Shown piece after piece: positions 16,608 to 25,868 of a DNA stretch of 64,000 nucleotides. Made by a program: the position numbers and the translations under genes. The notes beneath the pieces were generated by a model, which saw nothing but the letters and a program-made list of their open reading frames with translations, made no database searches and was not told the DNA's origin. The stretch's first letter is position 1; every line of letters begins with the position of its first letter. This DNA is from Bacteroidota bacterium. GTDB lineage: Bacteria; Bacteroidota; Bacteroidia; Cytophagales; Cytophagaceae. The DNA lies in assembly GCA_023458555.1 (NCBI GenBank), contig JAEWYS010000004.1, forward strand, positions 186,001-250,000. Reading direction: 5' to 3'.

Positions 16608-17519
16608 ATGAACTGGGATATAGCTATCAGACAGTTTAAAAACTTTTTAAAACTCGAACGTTCTCTTGCCGAGAATTCGGTAATCGCCTACGTACAGGAC
16701 GCGGTAAAGCTAAAACAGTTTTCAGAAATCTCCAATTTACCGGCTTCACCGATTGAGTTTAAAACATCAGACATCGACAATTTCTTTATTTATCTGAATG
16801 AACTTGGACTTAGCACATACTCTCAGGCACGTATCCTGTCTGGCATCAAAGCTTTTTACAAGTTTCTTCATTATGAAGAAATAATAAATGATGACCCTGC
16901 TGCCATTATTGAAACTCCCAGATTAGGCAGAAAACTTCCCGACACACTAAACATACACGAAATTGACCTGTTGCTTAATGCAATCGACCTTTCCACTCCT
17001 GAAGGAGCCAGAAACCGTGCCATGCTTGAGACTCTGTACAGCTCCGGACTCCGGGTATCAGAGCTTATCAATCTTCGTATTTCCAATATTTTTTTCGGAG
17101 AACGTTTTCTCAAAATTCTGGGCAAAGGTGATAAAGAGCGGCTTGTGCCAATCGGACGCTCTGCTCTCAAATACATAGAAGTCTATCTCAACGAAGTCCG
17201 GGTACATGTACCTGTAAAAAAAGGCTTTGAAAACTATGCATTTCTCAACCGCAGAGGTCAGGCGCTGACACGGGTCATGATCTTTACCATTATTAAGAAT
17301 CTGGGAAAAGAAGCTGGTCTCACCCAAAGCATAAGCCCTCACACCTTCAGACATTCCTTTGCCACCCACCTTATAGAAGGTGGGGCTGATCTGCGGGCTG
17401 TACAGGCTATGCTCGGTCACGAATCTATTACCACTACTGAAATTTACACACATCTTGATCGGGAATATCTGAAACAGATCATCATCGACTATCATCCGAG
17501 AAGTCAGGAAAAACAGTAA
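16608..17519 (+). CDS. xerD: Site-specific tyrosine recombinase XerD-like
   Basis: A 303-residue Xer recombinase. It has an N-terminal SAM-like core-binding domain (residues 1-95) and a catalytic domain with all six expected residues: Arg149 (SGLRVSEL), Lys173 (GKGDKERLVP), His245 and Arg248 (HTFRHSFATHL), His271 (LGHESI) and Tyr280 (IYTHLD). Length and C-terminus match housekeeping XerD, which resolves chromosome dimers at dif with FtsK; ftsK lies two genes downstream. There is no neighbouring mobile element, so it is not an integron or phage integrase. XerC versus XerD cannot be fully separated here. Confidence 0.93.
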   Translation: MNWDIAIRQFKNFLKLERSLAENSVIAYVQDAVKLKQFSEISNLPASPIEFKTSDIDNFFIYLNELGLSTYSQARILSGIKAFYKFLHYEEIINDDPAAIIETPRLGRKLPDTLNIHEIDLLLNAIDLSTPEGARNRAMLETLYSSGLRVSELINLRISNIFFGERFLKILGKGDKERLVPIGRSALKYIEVYLNEVRVHVPVKKGFENYAFLNRRGQALTRVMIFTIIKNLGKEAGLTQSISPHTFRHSFATHLIEGGADLRAVQAMLGHESITTTEIYTHLDREYLKQIIIDYHPRSQEKQ

Positions 17520-17606
17520 CCCCCAACAGCCACCCCGGTATTTTCACAAAACCGGATTATCAAAATTTATGAACCGGTCCCTTGCTTCCAGATACCCCAT
17601 ACGCAG

Positions 17607-17639
17607 TTTTGATCTCTCAAAAAATTAGCTCTATCTTTG
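17607..17639 (+). promoter_or_regulatory. Bacteroidetes promoter of pyrD
   Basis: TTTTG at 17607-17611 and TATCTTTG at 17632-17639 are separated by 20 bases, a full match to the Bacteroidetes primary-sigma pattern TTTG-N19-21-TAnnTTTG. It lies inside the longest pyrD open frame, so translation must begin downstream of it. Confidence 0.75.
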
Positions 17640-17659
17640 CAGAAAAAGCCTGTACGAAC

Positions 17660-18697
17660 TTGTATAAGTCACTAATCCGCCCCCTGCTTTTCAGAATGGA
17701 TGCTGAAAAAGCACATTATTTCACCTTTTCATTATTAAAAAAGACATTGTCCATACCCGGAAGTCGCCTTATCGCCAAAAGTCTTTTTCATGTTTCTGAC
17801 ACCCATTTAAATCGTCAGGTTTTGGGGCTGTCGTTTCCTAATCCGGTAGGACTGGCCGCAGGTTTTGACAAGGACGCCCGAATGATTGATGAATTGGCGG
17901 CATTGGGATTCGGATTTGTGGAAATAGGTACAGTAACTCCCAAGGCACAGTCTGGCAATGATAAACCAAGGCTATTTCGTCTCGTTGAAGACCGTGCGGT
18001 TATCAACCGAATGGGGTTCAATAATGAAGGTGTCGATGCTGCGGTCAGACGTCTGAAAAAAGTAAAATCAGATATTATTATAGGCGGCAACATCGGCAAA
18101 AATAAGGTCACCCCAAACGAAGACGCATTTTCTGATTACCGGATCTGCTTTGAAGCACTTCATCCCTATGTACATTATTTTGCTGTCAATGTAAGTTCTC
18201 CGAATACTCCGGGACTACGTTCCCTTCAGGAAAAAGAGCCATTGAAAAAAATCCTGTCCGGCTTGCAGGAACTCAACCTGAAAAAAGAGAATGCAAAGCC
18301 TATCCTTTTAAAGATAGCTCCCGATCTGACCGACAGCCAGCTTGATGACATCGTCGAAATAGTGAAAGAATCCGGTATTGCCGGAGTTATAGCTACCAAT
18401 ACTACCATAAGCCGGGATAACTTAAGAAGCAGTCAGGAAAAAATCGAGCATATAGGAGCAGGCGGCCTTAGCGGACAACCGCTTACAAAGCGTTCAACCG
18501 AAGTAATCAGGTATCTTTCCCGGAAGTCAGAAGGAGCATTTCCTGTTATTGCCGTTGGCGGGGTTTGCAGTCCTCAGGATGCTTTGGAAAAGCTGGAGGC
18601 AGGAGCCGCCCTTATTCAGATTTATTCAGGTTATATCTACGAAGGCCCCTCTCTCATAAAAAGAATTAATAAAGCAATTCTGAAAAGAATTCGCTAG
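17660..18697 (+). CDS. pyrD: Quinone-dependent dihydroorotate dehydrogenase (class 2)
   Basis: About 345 residues from a TTG at 17660. The frame is open from 17582, but a strong promoter at 17607-17639 excludes those codons, and the TTG gives MYKSLIRPLLFRMDAEKAH, the usual class 2 start with its membrane-contacting N-terminal helices. The FMN site appears in PVGLAAGFDKDA, the substrate loop in VINRMGFNNEG, the catalytic serine in NVSSPNTPGLR, and the phosphate-binding GVCSPQDALEKLEAGA near the end. It oxidises dihydroorotate to orotate with membrane quinone as acceptor, in pyrimidine synthesis. pyrF (26.1 kb) and upp (37 kb) are elsewhere in the window. ftsK follows 23 bases later. Confidence 0.95.
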   Translation: MYKSLIRPLLFRMDAEKAHYFTFSLLKKTLSIPGSRLIAKSLFHVSDTHLNRQVLGLSFPNPVGLAAGFDKDARMIDELAALGFGFVEIGTVTPKAQSGNDKPRLFRLVEDRAVINRMGFNNEGVDAAVRRLKKVKSDIIIGGNIGKNKVTPNEDAFSDYRICFEALHPYVHYFAVNVSSPNTPGLRSLQEKEPLKKILSGLQELNLKKENAKPILLKIAPDLTDSQLDDIVEIVKESGIAGVIATNTTISRDNLRSSQEKIEHIGAGGLSGQPLTKRSTEVIRYLSRKSEGAFPVIAVGGVCSPQDALEKLEAGAALIQIYSGYIYEGPSLIKRINKAILKRIR

Positions 18698-18720
18698 TTT
18701 TAAAGGTTTACTCCCGATCT

Positions 18721-21249
18721 ATGGCAGAAAATACCTATAAAAAACCTTCAAAAAAAGCACCCGCACCCGCCAAGGAAAAAAGCGCTCCCCGCATTCCATC
18801 GATCCGGCCGGGATTTCTTAAAGACAAGCGCTTTCACCTTGCCAGTGGCATTTTCATAATTGTCTGCTCGGTATCCATGCTTATTGCATTTACCTCATAC
18901 CTGTTTACAGGAGTCAATGATCAGAGCATAATCGAAAGCCTTACCGAAACTTCCGTAACCGAATCCGGCAAAGAAGTTCAGAACTGGCTGGGAGTAAGTG
19001 GTGCGTACATTTCCCATTACTTCATATTCAGATGGTTTGGCATAGCTTCGTTCCTTTTCATCCCGATTCTGTTTCTCACAGGTACCCGCATTGTCCTGAA
19101 AAGGCACTTGCTGCCATTTGGAAGAATCGTTTCATTATCGCTGTTTTTTCTGTTCTGGATCGATCTGTGCCTTGGGTATTCGGTATTTCTGATCCAGAAA
19201 GAAACATATCTCGCTTTTCTATCCGGCGGTATTGGTTACGAAATGGCCGTGCTGAGCGACAGCTTACTAGGTTGGGGCACTACTCTTCTGCTCATTTTCA
19301 TGCTGCTGGTCTTCTTTATTTTCTATTTCAATATAACCTCAGTTGTGTCATCCGCTGACAAAGCCATACAGGATAAGCCAATACATCCCGATGAAATAGA
19401 AAAAGACGATATTGTCAGTACTTTTGATGAAGAGCCGACCGATACATCTGTTCCTGTAGTAACTACAGATGAAAACTCTGCCGTCAAACTGGAAGAAGCG
19501 CTTGTCATGGAAGAAGAGTTTGATGAAGATAAGGAACTGGAACAATGGATTGTAAAAACCGAGTCATCCTCCCGGCCGGAACAAAAAAACAATACAGCCC
19601 TCCTGCTGGAGCTGTCCAATGACAAGCAGGCAGAAATCAGAGATGAATACAATGAGGAAGAATTTGATGAAGAAATTGACCTTGAAATCGAAGAGGGTGA
19701 AGAAATAAAGATTGAGGATAAAAATTTCAACTTTGATCCGACCCTGGATCTTAGCAGCTATCAATATCCACCTATTGATATTCTGCGTGAATATGATGGT
19801 TCGAAAGTACAGGTAACCAAAGAAGAGCTTGAAGCTAATAAGGACAAAATCGTTGAAACACTGTCCCACTACAGCATCGGAATCTCAAGTATCAAAGCAA
19901 CCATCGGACCTACTGTAACGCTTTATGAGATAGTACCCGAGGCAGGTGTTCGAATCTCGAAAATCAAAAATCTTGAAGACGACATTGCCCTGAGCCTTGC
20001 AGCCCTGGGAATCCGTATTATCGCTCCGATGCCGGGTAAAGGTACCATCGGTATAGAGGTTCCCAATAAAAACAAAGAAATGGTATCCATTCGCTCAGTG
20101 TTATCCACTGAAAAGTTTCTGAAAAGCACCATGGATCTGCCGATCGTATTCGGAAAAACCATTTCCAATGAAATCTTTGTAATAGACCTGGCCAAAATGC
20201 CGCATCTCCTTATTGCAGGTGCGACCGGTCAGGGGAAATCTGTGGGTTTAAACGTCCTGCTAACCTCACTGATTTACAAAAAACATCCGAGTCAGCTTAA
20301 GCTCGTCCTTGTTGACCCTAAAAAAGTAGAACTTTCTCTTTTCAACAAAATAGAACGCCATTTTCTGGCAAAGCTCCCTGACACCGATGACGCTATTATT
20401 ACCGATACCAAAAAGGTAATCCATACACTTAATTCACTCTGCATGGAGATGGACCAGCGTTATGATCTGCTCAAAGAGGCCAATTGCCGGAATCTGAAGG
20501 AATATAACAAAAAATTTGTAGAAAGAAGACTGAATCCCGAAAAAGGCCACCGTTTTATGCCTTATATTGTCCTGGTCATTGATGAGCTTGCAGACCTCAT
20601 GATGACAGCCGGGAAAGAAGTCGAAACTCCTATTGCCCGTCTTGCTCAGCTGGCCAGAGCTATTGGCATACATCTTGTTGTAGCAACGCAACGCCCGTCG
20701 GTCAACGTAATTACTGGTATTATTAAAGCCAACTTTCCGGCAAGGATATCTTTTAAGGTTACTTCAAAGGTTGATTCCAGAACAATTCTTGACGCAGGTG
20801 GCGCAGACCAGCTTATCGGCCAGGGCGATATGCTGTTTTCACATGGTTCGGAGCTTGTAAGGCTTCAATGTGCCTTTGTTGATACTCCGGAAGTTGAAGA
20901 AGTCTGCGACTTTATCGGCGGCCAGAGGGGATATTCGTCAGCCTATCACCTGCCGGAATACCGTGACGAAGAAAGCGATGGAGAGTCCGGCAATTTTGAC
21001 TTCAGCAGTCGTGATGATATGTTTGAAGAAGCGGCCAGACTTATTGTTGCTCATCAGCAGGGCAGCACCTCCCTGATTCAACGCCGGCTTAAGCTGGGCT
21101 ATAACAGGGCCGGACGGCTTATCGACCAGCTGGAAGCAGCAGGTATCGTGGGACCATTTGAAGGGAGTAAAGCCAGAGAGGTGCTAATCAGGGATGAATA
21201 CAGTTTGGAACAGTTATTGAATGAATTAAATAATAAAAAAAATAGTTAA
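18721..21249 (+). CDS. ftsK: DNA translocase FtsK
   Basis: An 842-residue DNA pump that acts at the division septum in chromosome segregation. The N-terminus holds about four membrane segments (residues 40-210: FIIVCSVSMLIAFTSYLF, FLFIPILFLTG, LSLFFLFWIDLCLGYSVFL, TTLLLIFMLLVFFIFYF). An acidic linker of about 130 residues follows (many Glu/Asp). The alpha/beta motor has Walker A GATGQGKS (residues 500-507) and Walker B VLVIDELADLM. The C-terminal gamma winged helix reads RRLKLGYNRAGRLIDQLEAAG. The gamma domain recognises KOPS sites and activates XerD, whose gene is nearby. Most likely co-transcribed with pyrD and lolA. Confidence 0.97.
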   Translation: MAENTYKKPSKKAPAPAKEKSAPRIPSIRPGFLKDKRFHLASGIFIIVCSVSMLIAFTSYLFTGVNDQSIIESLTETSVTESGKEVQNWLGVSGAYISHYFIFRWFGIASFLFIPILFLTGTRIVLKRHLLPFGRIVSLSLFFLFWIDLCLGYSVFLIQKETYLAFLSGGIGYEMAVLSDSLLGWGTTLLLIFMLLVFFIFYFNITSVVSSADKAIQDKPIHPDEIEKDDIVSTFDEEPTDTSVPVVTTDENSAVKLEEALVMEEEFDEDKELEQWIVKTESSSRPEQKNNTALLLELSNDKQAEIRDEYNEEEFDEEIDLEIEEGEEIKIEDKNFNFDPTLDLSSYQYPPIDILREYDGSKVQVTKEELEANKDKIVETLSHYSIGISSIKATIGPTVTLYEIVPEAGVRISKIKNLEDDIALSLAALGIRIIAPMPGKGTIGIEVPNKNKEMVSIRSVLSTEKFLKSTMDLPIVFGKTISNEIFVIDLAKMPHLLIAGATGQGKSVGLNVLLTSLIYKKHPSQLKLVLVDPKKVELSLFNKIERHFLAKLPDTDDAIITDTKKVIHTLNSLCMEMDQRYDLLKEANCRNLKEYNKKFVERRLNPEKGHRFMPYIVLVIDELADLMMTAGKEVETPIARLAQLARAIGIHLVVATQRPSVNVITGIIKANFPARISFKVTSKVDSRTILDAGGADQLIGQGDMLFSHGSELVRLQCAFVDTPEVEEVCDFIGGQRGYSSAYHLPEYRDEESDGESGNFDFSSRDDMFEEAARLIVAHQQGSTSLIQRRLKLGYNRAGRLIDQLEAAGIVGPFEGSKAREVLIRDEYSLEQLLNELNNKKNS

Positions 21250-21274
21250 GCATTTGAGCATTATTGATTGTATT

Positions 21275-21925
21275 ATGAGAAAAGCATTGGCGCTGATTTT
21301 AACAGCTATCGTTGGTTTTAATAGTGTATTTGCACAGGTTCAGGATCCTCAGGCCGAAAAAATACTGGATGAAATGAGCAAGCGCTACAAGGAAATGTCC
21401 GGATTTAAGGCAAAGTTTTCCTATGAACTGGAAAACAAGGAATATAATATGAAGGAAAAGGCGGAAGGTGAAATCACTGTCAAAGGATCCAAGTTCAGCC
21501 TGAAAGTCGGAGATCAGGAAATTATCAACAATGGAACAACTGTCTGGACATACTTTAAAGATGCAAACGAAGTAAATATCAGTGATTTTAATCCGGATCC
21601 GGACGATATTACCCCCGACAAAATATATACAATGTATAAAAAAGGCTTCAAGTATATTATGATGGGAGAGCAGTCTGTAGATGGACAACTGGTAAACATC
21701 ATTGATCTTGAGCCTACCGATCGTAAGGCCAAGATTAACAAAATCCGCCTTATTATTAATAAAGGTGACAAGCAGCTAAAGAGCTGGAAAATATTTGAGA
21801 ACACCGGCAATGTATATACCTATTATATTAAAAGCCTCACGCCCAATGTCAAGCTGGATGACAGCTTCTTCAGTTTTGACAAAGCCAAGCATCCCGGAGT
21901 AGAGATCAACGATCTTCGATATTAA
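21275..21925 (+). CDS. lolA: Outer-membrane lipoprotein carrier protein LolA-like
   Basis: About 216 residues from the ATG at 21275, chosen because a signal peptide begins there (MRKALALILTAIVGFNSVFAQ). The mature protein has the LolA half-barrel pattern: ILDEMSKRYKEMSGFKAKFSY, GEITVKGSKFSLKVGDQEIINNG, TTVWTYFKD, and a late DDSFFSFDKAKHPGVEINDLR. LolA shuttles lipoproteins through the periplasm to the outer membrane. It lies 25 bases after ftsK, an adjacency seen in many bacteria, and is followed by a terminator. Confidence 0.92.
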   Translation: MRKALALILTAIVGFNSVFAQVQDPQAEKILDEMSKRYKEMSGFKAKFSYELENKEYNMKEKAEGEITVKGSKFSLKVGDQEIINNGTTVWTYFKDANEVNISDFNPDPDDITPDKIYTMYKKGFKYIMMGEQSVDGQLVNIIDLEPTDRKAKINKIRLIINKGDKQLKSWKIFENTGNVYTYYIKSLTPNVKLDDSFFSFDKAKHPGVEINDLRY

Positions 21926-21950
21926 TAAGCTATTCATTTGTATGGCACGG

Positions 21951-21979
21951 AACCTGAGCATGACCACTCAGGTTTTTTT
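21951..21979 (+). terminator. Rho-independent terminator after lolA
   Basis: AACCTGAG (21951-21958) pairs with CTCAGGTT (21967-21974) across an 8-base loop, followed by TTTTTTT. It closes the pyrD-ftsK-lolA unit and lies before the true start (22037) of the next gene. Confidence 0.85.
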
Positions 21980-22036
21980 GTTTCGAAAATCTTCTTCCCT
22001 GTTTTTAGAGTATCATTCTATATAAATCCGGTGTCA

Positions 22037-22801
22037 ATGCTAAAAAAAATATGTTATTTGCTCTGCATCATTGCAGCACTATTAACCAGCTGCCAGAAAC
22101 AGGAATCCGGCCCGAAAGGGTTGCGCATATCTTCGGATCCCATCCAGGATTCTTCTTCATTGGATTCCCTCCCTTTCATGACGCGCCCGGGCCGGGTACT
22201 GCTAACCGGCATACCTGAGTACAGATTAACCCCGGTATACAAAGTAAATCTTGATAAAAAAGGAAATTATTATACCGGCTCCAACCAGTTTCATACCTGG
22301 TATCATTATCATACCCCCGATAACGGCAACCAGTGGAATGACCATATTATGCCGGGGTTTGAAGCTGTTTATGGCTACAATATGGTCAATATCTCAATGC
22401 ACTATACTGCAAACGATTCCCGTACTTTGTGTTTTGACAGTCCGGTACTTATTAAAACCTTATACTATCCATCCTTCAGCAGAGATACTCTTAATTTTAT
22501 ACCGGTAACCCGAAACTATTACCTCATTTCAGTGTATGACCAGGATACCAATAATGATGGTTTTATCAACGAGGGCGACTTCAGACATTTTTATTATTTT
22601 GATCTCCGTTTCAATAACAAAACATCGCTGGTGCCTGCAAACTATTCCGTAATCAGATCTCAATATGATCCGGCCAACGATTATATGTACGTATTTGCGA
22701 GTCCGGACTCAGATAAAACCGGAATTATTGATGCTAAAGACGAAATTCACATTTTCTGGATTGATCTGAAAAATCCCAAAAACAATGGGAAAGCATATTA
22801 A
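22037..22801 (+). CDS. Lipoprotein of unknown function
   Basis: About 254 residues from the ATG at 22037; a longer frame would begin inside or before the lolA terminator. The leader MLKKICYLLCIIAALLTSC ends in a lipobox with Cys19, so it is a lipoprotein. The mature part is rich in aromatic residues and Asp/Asn, with YHYHTPDNGNQWNDH and a calcium-loop-like DQDTNNDGFINEGD near residue 170 that resembles dockerin or EF-hand loops. The end has SPDSDKTGIIDAKDEIHIFW, a second Asp-rich loop. I do not recognise the family. It is monocistronic, between a terminator and a 332-base gap. Confidence 0.75.
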   Translation: MLKKICYLLCIIAALLTSCQKQESGPKGLRISSDPIQDSSSLDSLPFMTRPGRVLLTGIPEYRLTPVYKVNLDKKGNYYTGSNQFHTWYHYHTPDNGNQWNDHIMPGFEAVYGYNMVNISMHYTANDSRTLCFDSPVLIKTLYYPSFSRDTLNFIPVTRNYYLISVYDQDTNNDGFINEGDFRHFYYFDLRFNNKTSLVPANYSVIRSQYDPANDYMYVFASPDSDKTGIIDAKDEIHIFWIDLKNPKNNGKAY

Positions 22802-23133
22802 ATGAGCAAAACAACTTGCTAATAAATGAACATTTAACCAGAAAAATATTAAAAGTTAATTATCTTTCTTTTTAAACCTGATTATATCAGATATACTATT
22901 ATTTATTATTTCCAATTAATAAAACTTCGGATTCTATTTTTTTCTGAGAAACCATTTTATTCATCTTACGTACTAGGTATTTGATATGACCAGCAATTCG
23001 GCCATATTCAAAACCAAACATATTAAGTGTCTGTCAGCACGATTCGAGAAGTGAAAGATAAGTCACTCTTTTTAAAGAAAATTTGTCCTATATTTACTAT
23101 TATTTCTAATTAACTTAAACCTCTAATCAATTA
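22802..23133 (+). other. 332-base intergenic stretch, AT-rich
   Basis: No open frame, tRNA or strong hairpin is seen. A weak promoter candidate for the following beta-barrel gene is TATATTTA at 23089-23096, one mismatch from TAnnTTTG, with no good -33 element. Nothing else could be supported. Confidence 0.4.
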
Positions 23134-23775
23134 ATGAAAAAATTAATTACCCTTGCGTTAGTATGCCTTGGATTGGTTTCCGCTCACGCGGGCGACAGTC
23201 AAAATGAATCAATCATTGGAATCAACAAGAAAAAAGGAATGATTTCCAACGGTGTATATCTTCATTTAGGCCTTGGCTTTCCCAGCATATCCAACTTCGG
23301 TACCCAGTCATTAGGCATCCAGCCTACATTTGAATTTGGGAATCAGTGGATGTTCTACAAAAACGACAACTTTGGTATTGGTATGAACGTGAGCTGGCTT
23401 ACAATTGGCGGTAGCTCCAAAGCTGAGTCTGGATATAGAGTAAGCTCTTTCCACCTTGGTCTGTTAAAGTTTGGGCCGATGGCAAGCTTCTCTCCTGTTG
23501 ATAATATCGCCATTGACGCATATTTCAACTTCAGTCCTACTATGTATTTCGGAGCATATTCATATGAATATGCAACTGTCAACAATGCCTTTATCATGTA
23601 TGGCTTAGCCCTTGCACCCGGAGCAAAATTTCGCTATAAAAAACTAGCGGTTGGTTTTGAAGTTCAATTGGGCAGACAAACTTATGTCAATTCAGACCTT
23701 GAGGATGATGATGATCTGGCTAACTTCAAAGTATCTTATGTTAATCCAAGACTTCTTGTCGGATTTAAGTTCTAA
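23134..23775 (+). CDS. Outer-membrane beta-barrel protein
   Basis: A 213-residue exported protein. The signal peptide MKKLITLALVCLGLVSAHA is followed by alternating amphipathic strands (GVYLHLGLGFPSIS, IQPTFEFGNQWMFY, FGIGMNVSWLTIGG, FGPMASFSP, IAIDAYFNFSP) and a terminal LLVGFKF, the aromatic-ending strand of outer-membrane barrels. The size fits an eight-stranded OmpX/OmpW-like barrel. An acidic DLEDDDDLAN loop precedes the last strand. Function unknown. It is monocistronic, with a strong terminator 20 bases past its stop. Confidence 0.82.
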   Translation: MKKLITLALVCLGLVSAHAGDSQNESIIGINKKKGMISNGVYLHLGLGFPSISNFGTQSLGIQPTFEFGNQWMFYKNDNFGIGMNVSWLTIGGSSKAESGYRVSSFHLGLLKFGPMASFSPVDNIAIDAYFNFSPTMYFGAYSYEYATVNNAFIMYGLALAPGAKFRYKKLAVGFEVQLGRQTYVNSDLEDDDDLANFKVSYVNPRLLVGFKF

Positions 23776-23794
23776 GTTTTTTTGAATATCAAAT

Positions 23795-23823
23795 AAAAAA
23801 GGGCTGAAAAACAGCCCTTTTTT
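23795..23823. terminator. Bidirectional terminator
   Basis: AAAAAAGGGCTG (23795-23806) pairs perfectly with CAGCCCTTTTTT (23812-23823) across a 5-base loop. It gives T runs on both strands and sits between convergent genes. Confidence 0.9.
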
Positions 23824-23874
23824 ATTTGCATTAATAGGGAAAAACAAGATCAGATATCAGGGCAATTACTTCAA

Positions 23875-24444
23875 TTAACCATTATCAATGCGTTGCTTTT
23901 CTGCCCAATCTACAGGAAAAGCAAGGACCAGCTTTATTATATAAAGCAGCAGTATAAATAAAAGAACTTTGTGTTGGAAAGGGAGTAAAAAAACCATTGA
24001 CAAACCAATCAGAACTAAAACAGCAGCAGGCACTCTGCGTGTTGCATTTTCACGAATACTACCTACAATAATCATAGATATTACGGAATAGGAAGCAATA
24101 ACCCCAATGTAAATCCATTCAGCAGGAAAGATCCATATTATCACCAGGGGCTGTATAATATGAAAAACGGCAAATACACGTCTTCTTGCGGCATGCGCGG
24201 CATAATAAATACTGGTCGCATGACTGAAATTGGCGACAACTCCTCCGGACAAATCAAATGTCAATAAACACAAGATCGTAATTTTCAAGATACTTACCGG
24301 GATATTCCACACCTGAAAAATTACTAAAGACGTAACAGCAAAAGCCGCATAATACGTTAAAACAAGATCGGATGCCATTGCTTCTTCGCCATGAAGCTCT
24401 TGCAGATAATACGGAATTTTCACTTTTCGATTTAATGTTTTCAT
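23875..24444 (-). CDS. Polytopic membrane protein of unknown function
   Basis: About 189 residues from the ATG at 24444 (a TTG one codon earlier also fits). Roughly six hydrophobic segments are seen, including VLTYYAAFAVTSLVIFQVW, IYIGVIASYSVISMIIVGS and KVLLFILLLYIIKLVLAF. The loop LSGGVVANFSHATSIYYAAH after the second segment carries His and Asn residues and is the most distinctive part. I do not recognise the family. It lies downstream of a Crp-like regulator and SDR gene on the same strand, 81 bases after the regulator. Confidence 0.75.
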   Translation of the reverse strand: MKTLNRKVKIPYYLQELHGEEAMASDLVLTYYAAFAVTSLVIFQVWNIPVSILKITILCLLTFDLSGGVVANFSHATSIYYAAHAARRRVFAVFHIIQPLVIIWIFPAEWIYIGVIASYSVISMIIVGSIRENATRRVPAAVLVLIGLSMVFLLPFQHKVLLFILLLYIIKLVLAFPVDWAEKQRIDNG

Positions 24445-24525
24445 CAATGCCCGTTATATACTTAAGCAAAAATCCGAAATGATTAAGCCGCTCGTTTTTA
24501 CAAATGTTAAAAAACGACTGAATGT

Positions 24526-25092
24526 CTATTTTTTCTGTACACCGGCCCGTATCCGGCTCAGACTAACCTGACTGATTCCCAGATAGGATGCAATATGTCC
24601 TAAAGGAATACGCTGTAAAATATCAGGGAAGGCAGCTAGCAGTTCAAAATAGCGTTCGCTGGCATCCTTATTACGCAAAGCTTCATAATAGCCTGCTATA
24701 CGCTGCAATTCCTGCTGATAAAACCGGATACCCCATAATGCCCACTGATGTGACTTCCCAAACAGGTTTTGCAAGTCTGCATAACCTATAGAAATCAGCT
24801 GAGTATTATCTTCGGCTACTTTTAAAAACTGAGTACTGGCTTTCTGATTATAAAAGCTCTCAAGATCAGTAAAGTTTCTTCCCTCCCATTCATACCACAG
24901 AATCTCTCCTTCCGCTGTATGAGCATATACCAGACCGTGTACAATGAAATACAATCTGCCACAAATCTGTCCCTTGCTGAGCAAAGAACTTCCTCTGCCA
25001 TGAGTAGTTTTCTGAAATACTTTATTTCCCAATTCAATAGCTTCTGTATCAAAGCACCGGGTATCAGGCACATATTGCAACCATTCATTCAT
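24526..25092 (-). CDS. Crp/Fnr-family transcriptional regulator
   Basis: A 188-residue regulator with a cNMP-binding-like roll (SLLSKGQICGRLYFIVHGLVYAH) and a C-terminal helix-turn-helix (IPLGHIASYLGISQVSLSRIR). It has the same compact build as the protein at 8413-8985, but low identity outside the HTH. The gene begins 6 bases after the SDR gene ends, so the two are co-transcribed. It may regulate its own operon. No cofactor residues can be assigned. Confidence 0.9.
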   Translation of the reverse strand: MNEWLQYVPDTRCFDTEAIELGNKVFQKTTHGRGSSLLSKGQICGRLYFIVHGLVYAHTAEGEILWYEWEGRNFTDLESFYNQKASTQFLKVAEDNTQLISIGYADLQNLFGKSHQWALWGIRFYQQELQRIAGYYEALRNKDASERYFELLAAFPDILQRIPLGHIASYLGISQVSLSRIRAGVQKK

Positions 25093-25098
25093 AGTATT

Positions 25099-25845
25099 CT
25101 ACCTTCCACCCGTAACATCTATAAAAGTACCTGTTGAATAAGAAGCTTCATCGGAAAGCAACCATAAAACAGCTCTGGCTACTTCTTCAGGATAACCTCC
25201 CCTCTGCATTGGCAAGGACTTTTTAAGCCTGTCCACCCGGTCAGGTTCTCCGCCATCAGCATGTATATCGGTATAAATAAAACCAGGTCTTACACCATTG
25301 ACCCTGATCCCTTCGCCGGCTACTTCTTTTGCAAGCCCCCGCGTCAACGTATCAACAGCCCCTTTGGATGCAGCATAATCCACATACTCATGGGGTGAAC
25401 CAGTTTTGGCAGCTGCTGAAGAGATATTTACAATGCTTCCCCCCTTACCACCATACTTGGCCGACATTCGTTTTACTGCCTCTCTGGCACATAAGAAACA
25501 GCTTATCACGTTCGAAGACAAAATTCGCAGCAACCGCTCTGAAGTCAATTCATCCACTCTCGACTGTACTTCCAAAATTCCTGCATTGTTTACCAAGGCC
25601 GTTATAGGACCAAAATCAGTATCTATCTTCTGAAAAAGTCTGATTACTTCCTGCTCATCGGATACGTCAGCCTGATAGGCCATTGCCTTTCCTCCCCGGT
25701 CATTTATTGTGCTGACAACCTTCATAGCTGCTTTACTGTTTTTCAGATAATTTACACACACATTATATCCCTGTTTGCCTGCCAGCAAGGCGGTAGCCGC
25801 CCCAATGCCCCGGCTTGCTCCAGTAATAAGTACCGTTTTGCTCAT
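25099..25845 (-). CDS. Short-chain dehydrogenase/reductase
   Basis: About 248 residues from the ATG at 25845 (a GTG two codons earlier is possible). It is a classical SDR: TGASRGIGAATA binds NAD(P), NNAG appears in LVNNAGIL, the catalytic Ser in VNISSAAAKTG, and YVDYAASKGA carries Tyr and Lys of the YxxxK motif. The C-terminus ends YSTGTFIDVTGGR as usual. The arginine in the first loop and VNYLKNSKAA suggest NADP preference. Substrate unknown; the annotation range includes 3-oxoacyl reductases and glucose dehydrogenases. It is the first gene of an operon with a Crp-like regulator; a 14-base palindrome lies 24 bases upstream. Confidence 0.92.
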   Translation of the reverse strand: MSKTVLITGASRGIGAATALLAGKQGYNVCVNYLKNSKAAMKVVSTINDRGGKAMAYQADVSDEQEVIRLFQKIDTDFGPITALVNNAGILEVQSRVDELTSERLLRILSSNVISCFLCAREAVKRMSAKYGGKGGSIVNISSAAAKTGSPHEYVDYAASKGAVDTLTRGLAKEVAGEGIRVNGVRPGFIYTDIHADGGEPDRVDRLKKSLPMQRGGYPEEVARAVLWLLSDEASYSTGTFIDVTGGR

Positions 25846-25868
25846 AATCACCCTAGTTTACATTCTCC

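Noticed and set aside
16608..17519. Phage or integron integrase
   Set aside because: Length, all six catalytic residues and the neighbouring ftsK fit the housekeeping Xer recombinase; no mobile element borders it.
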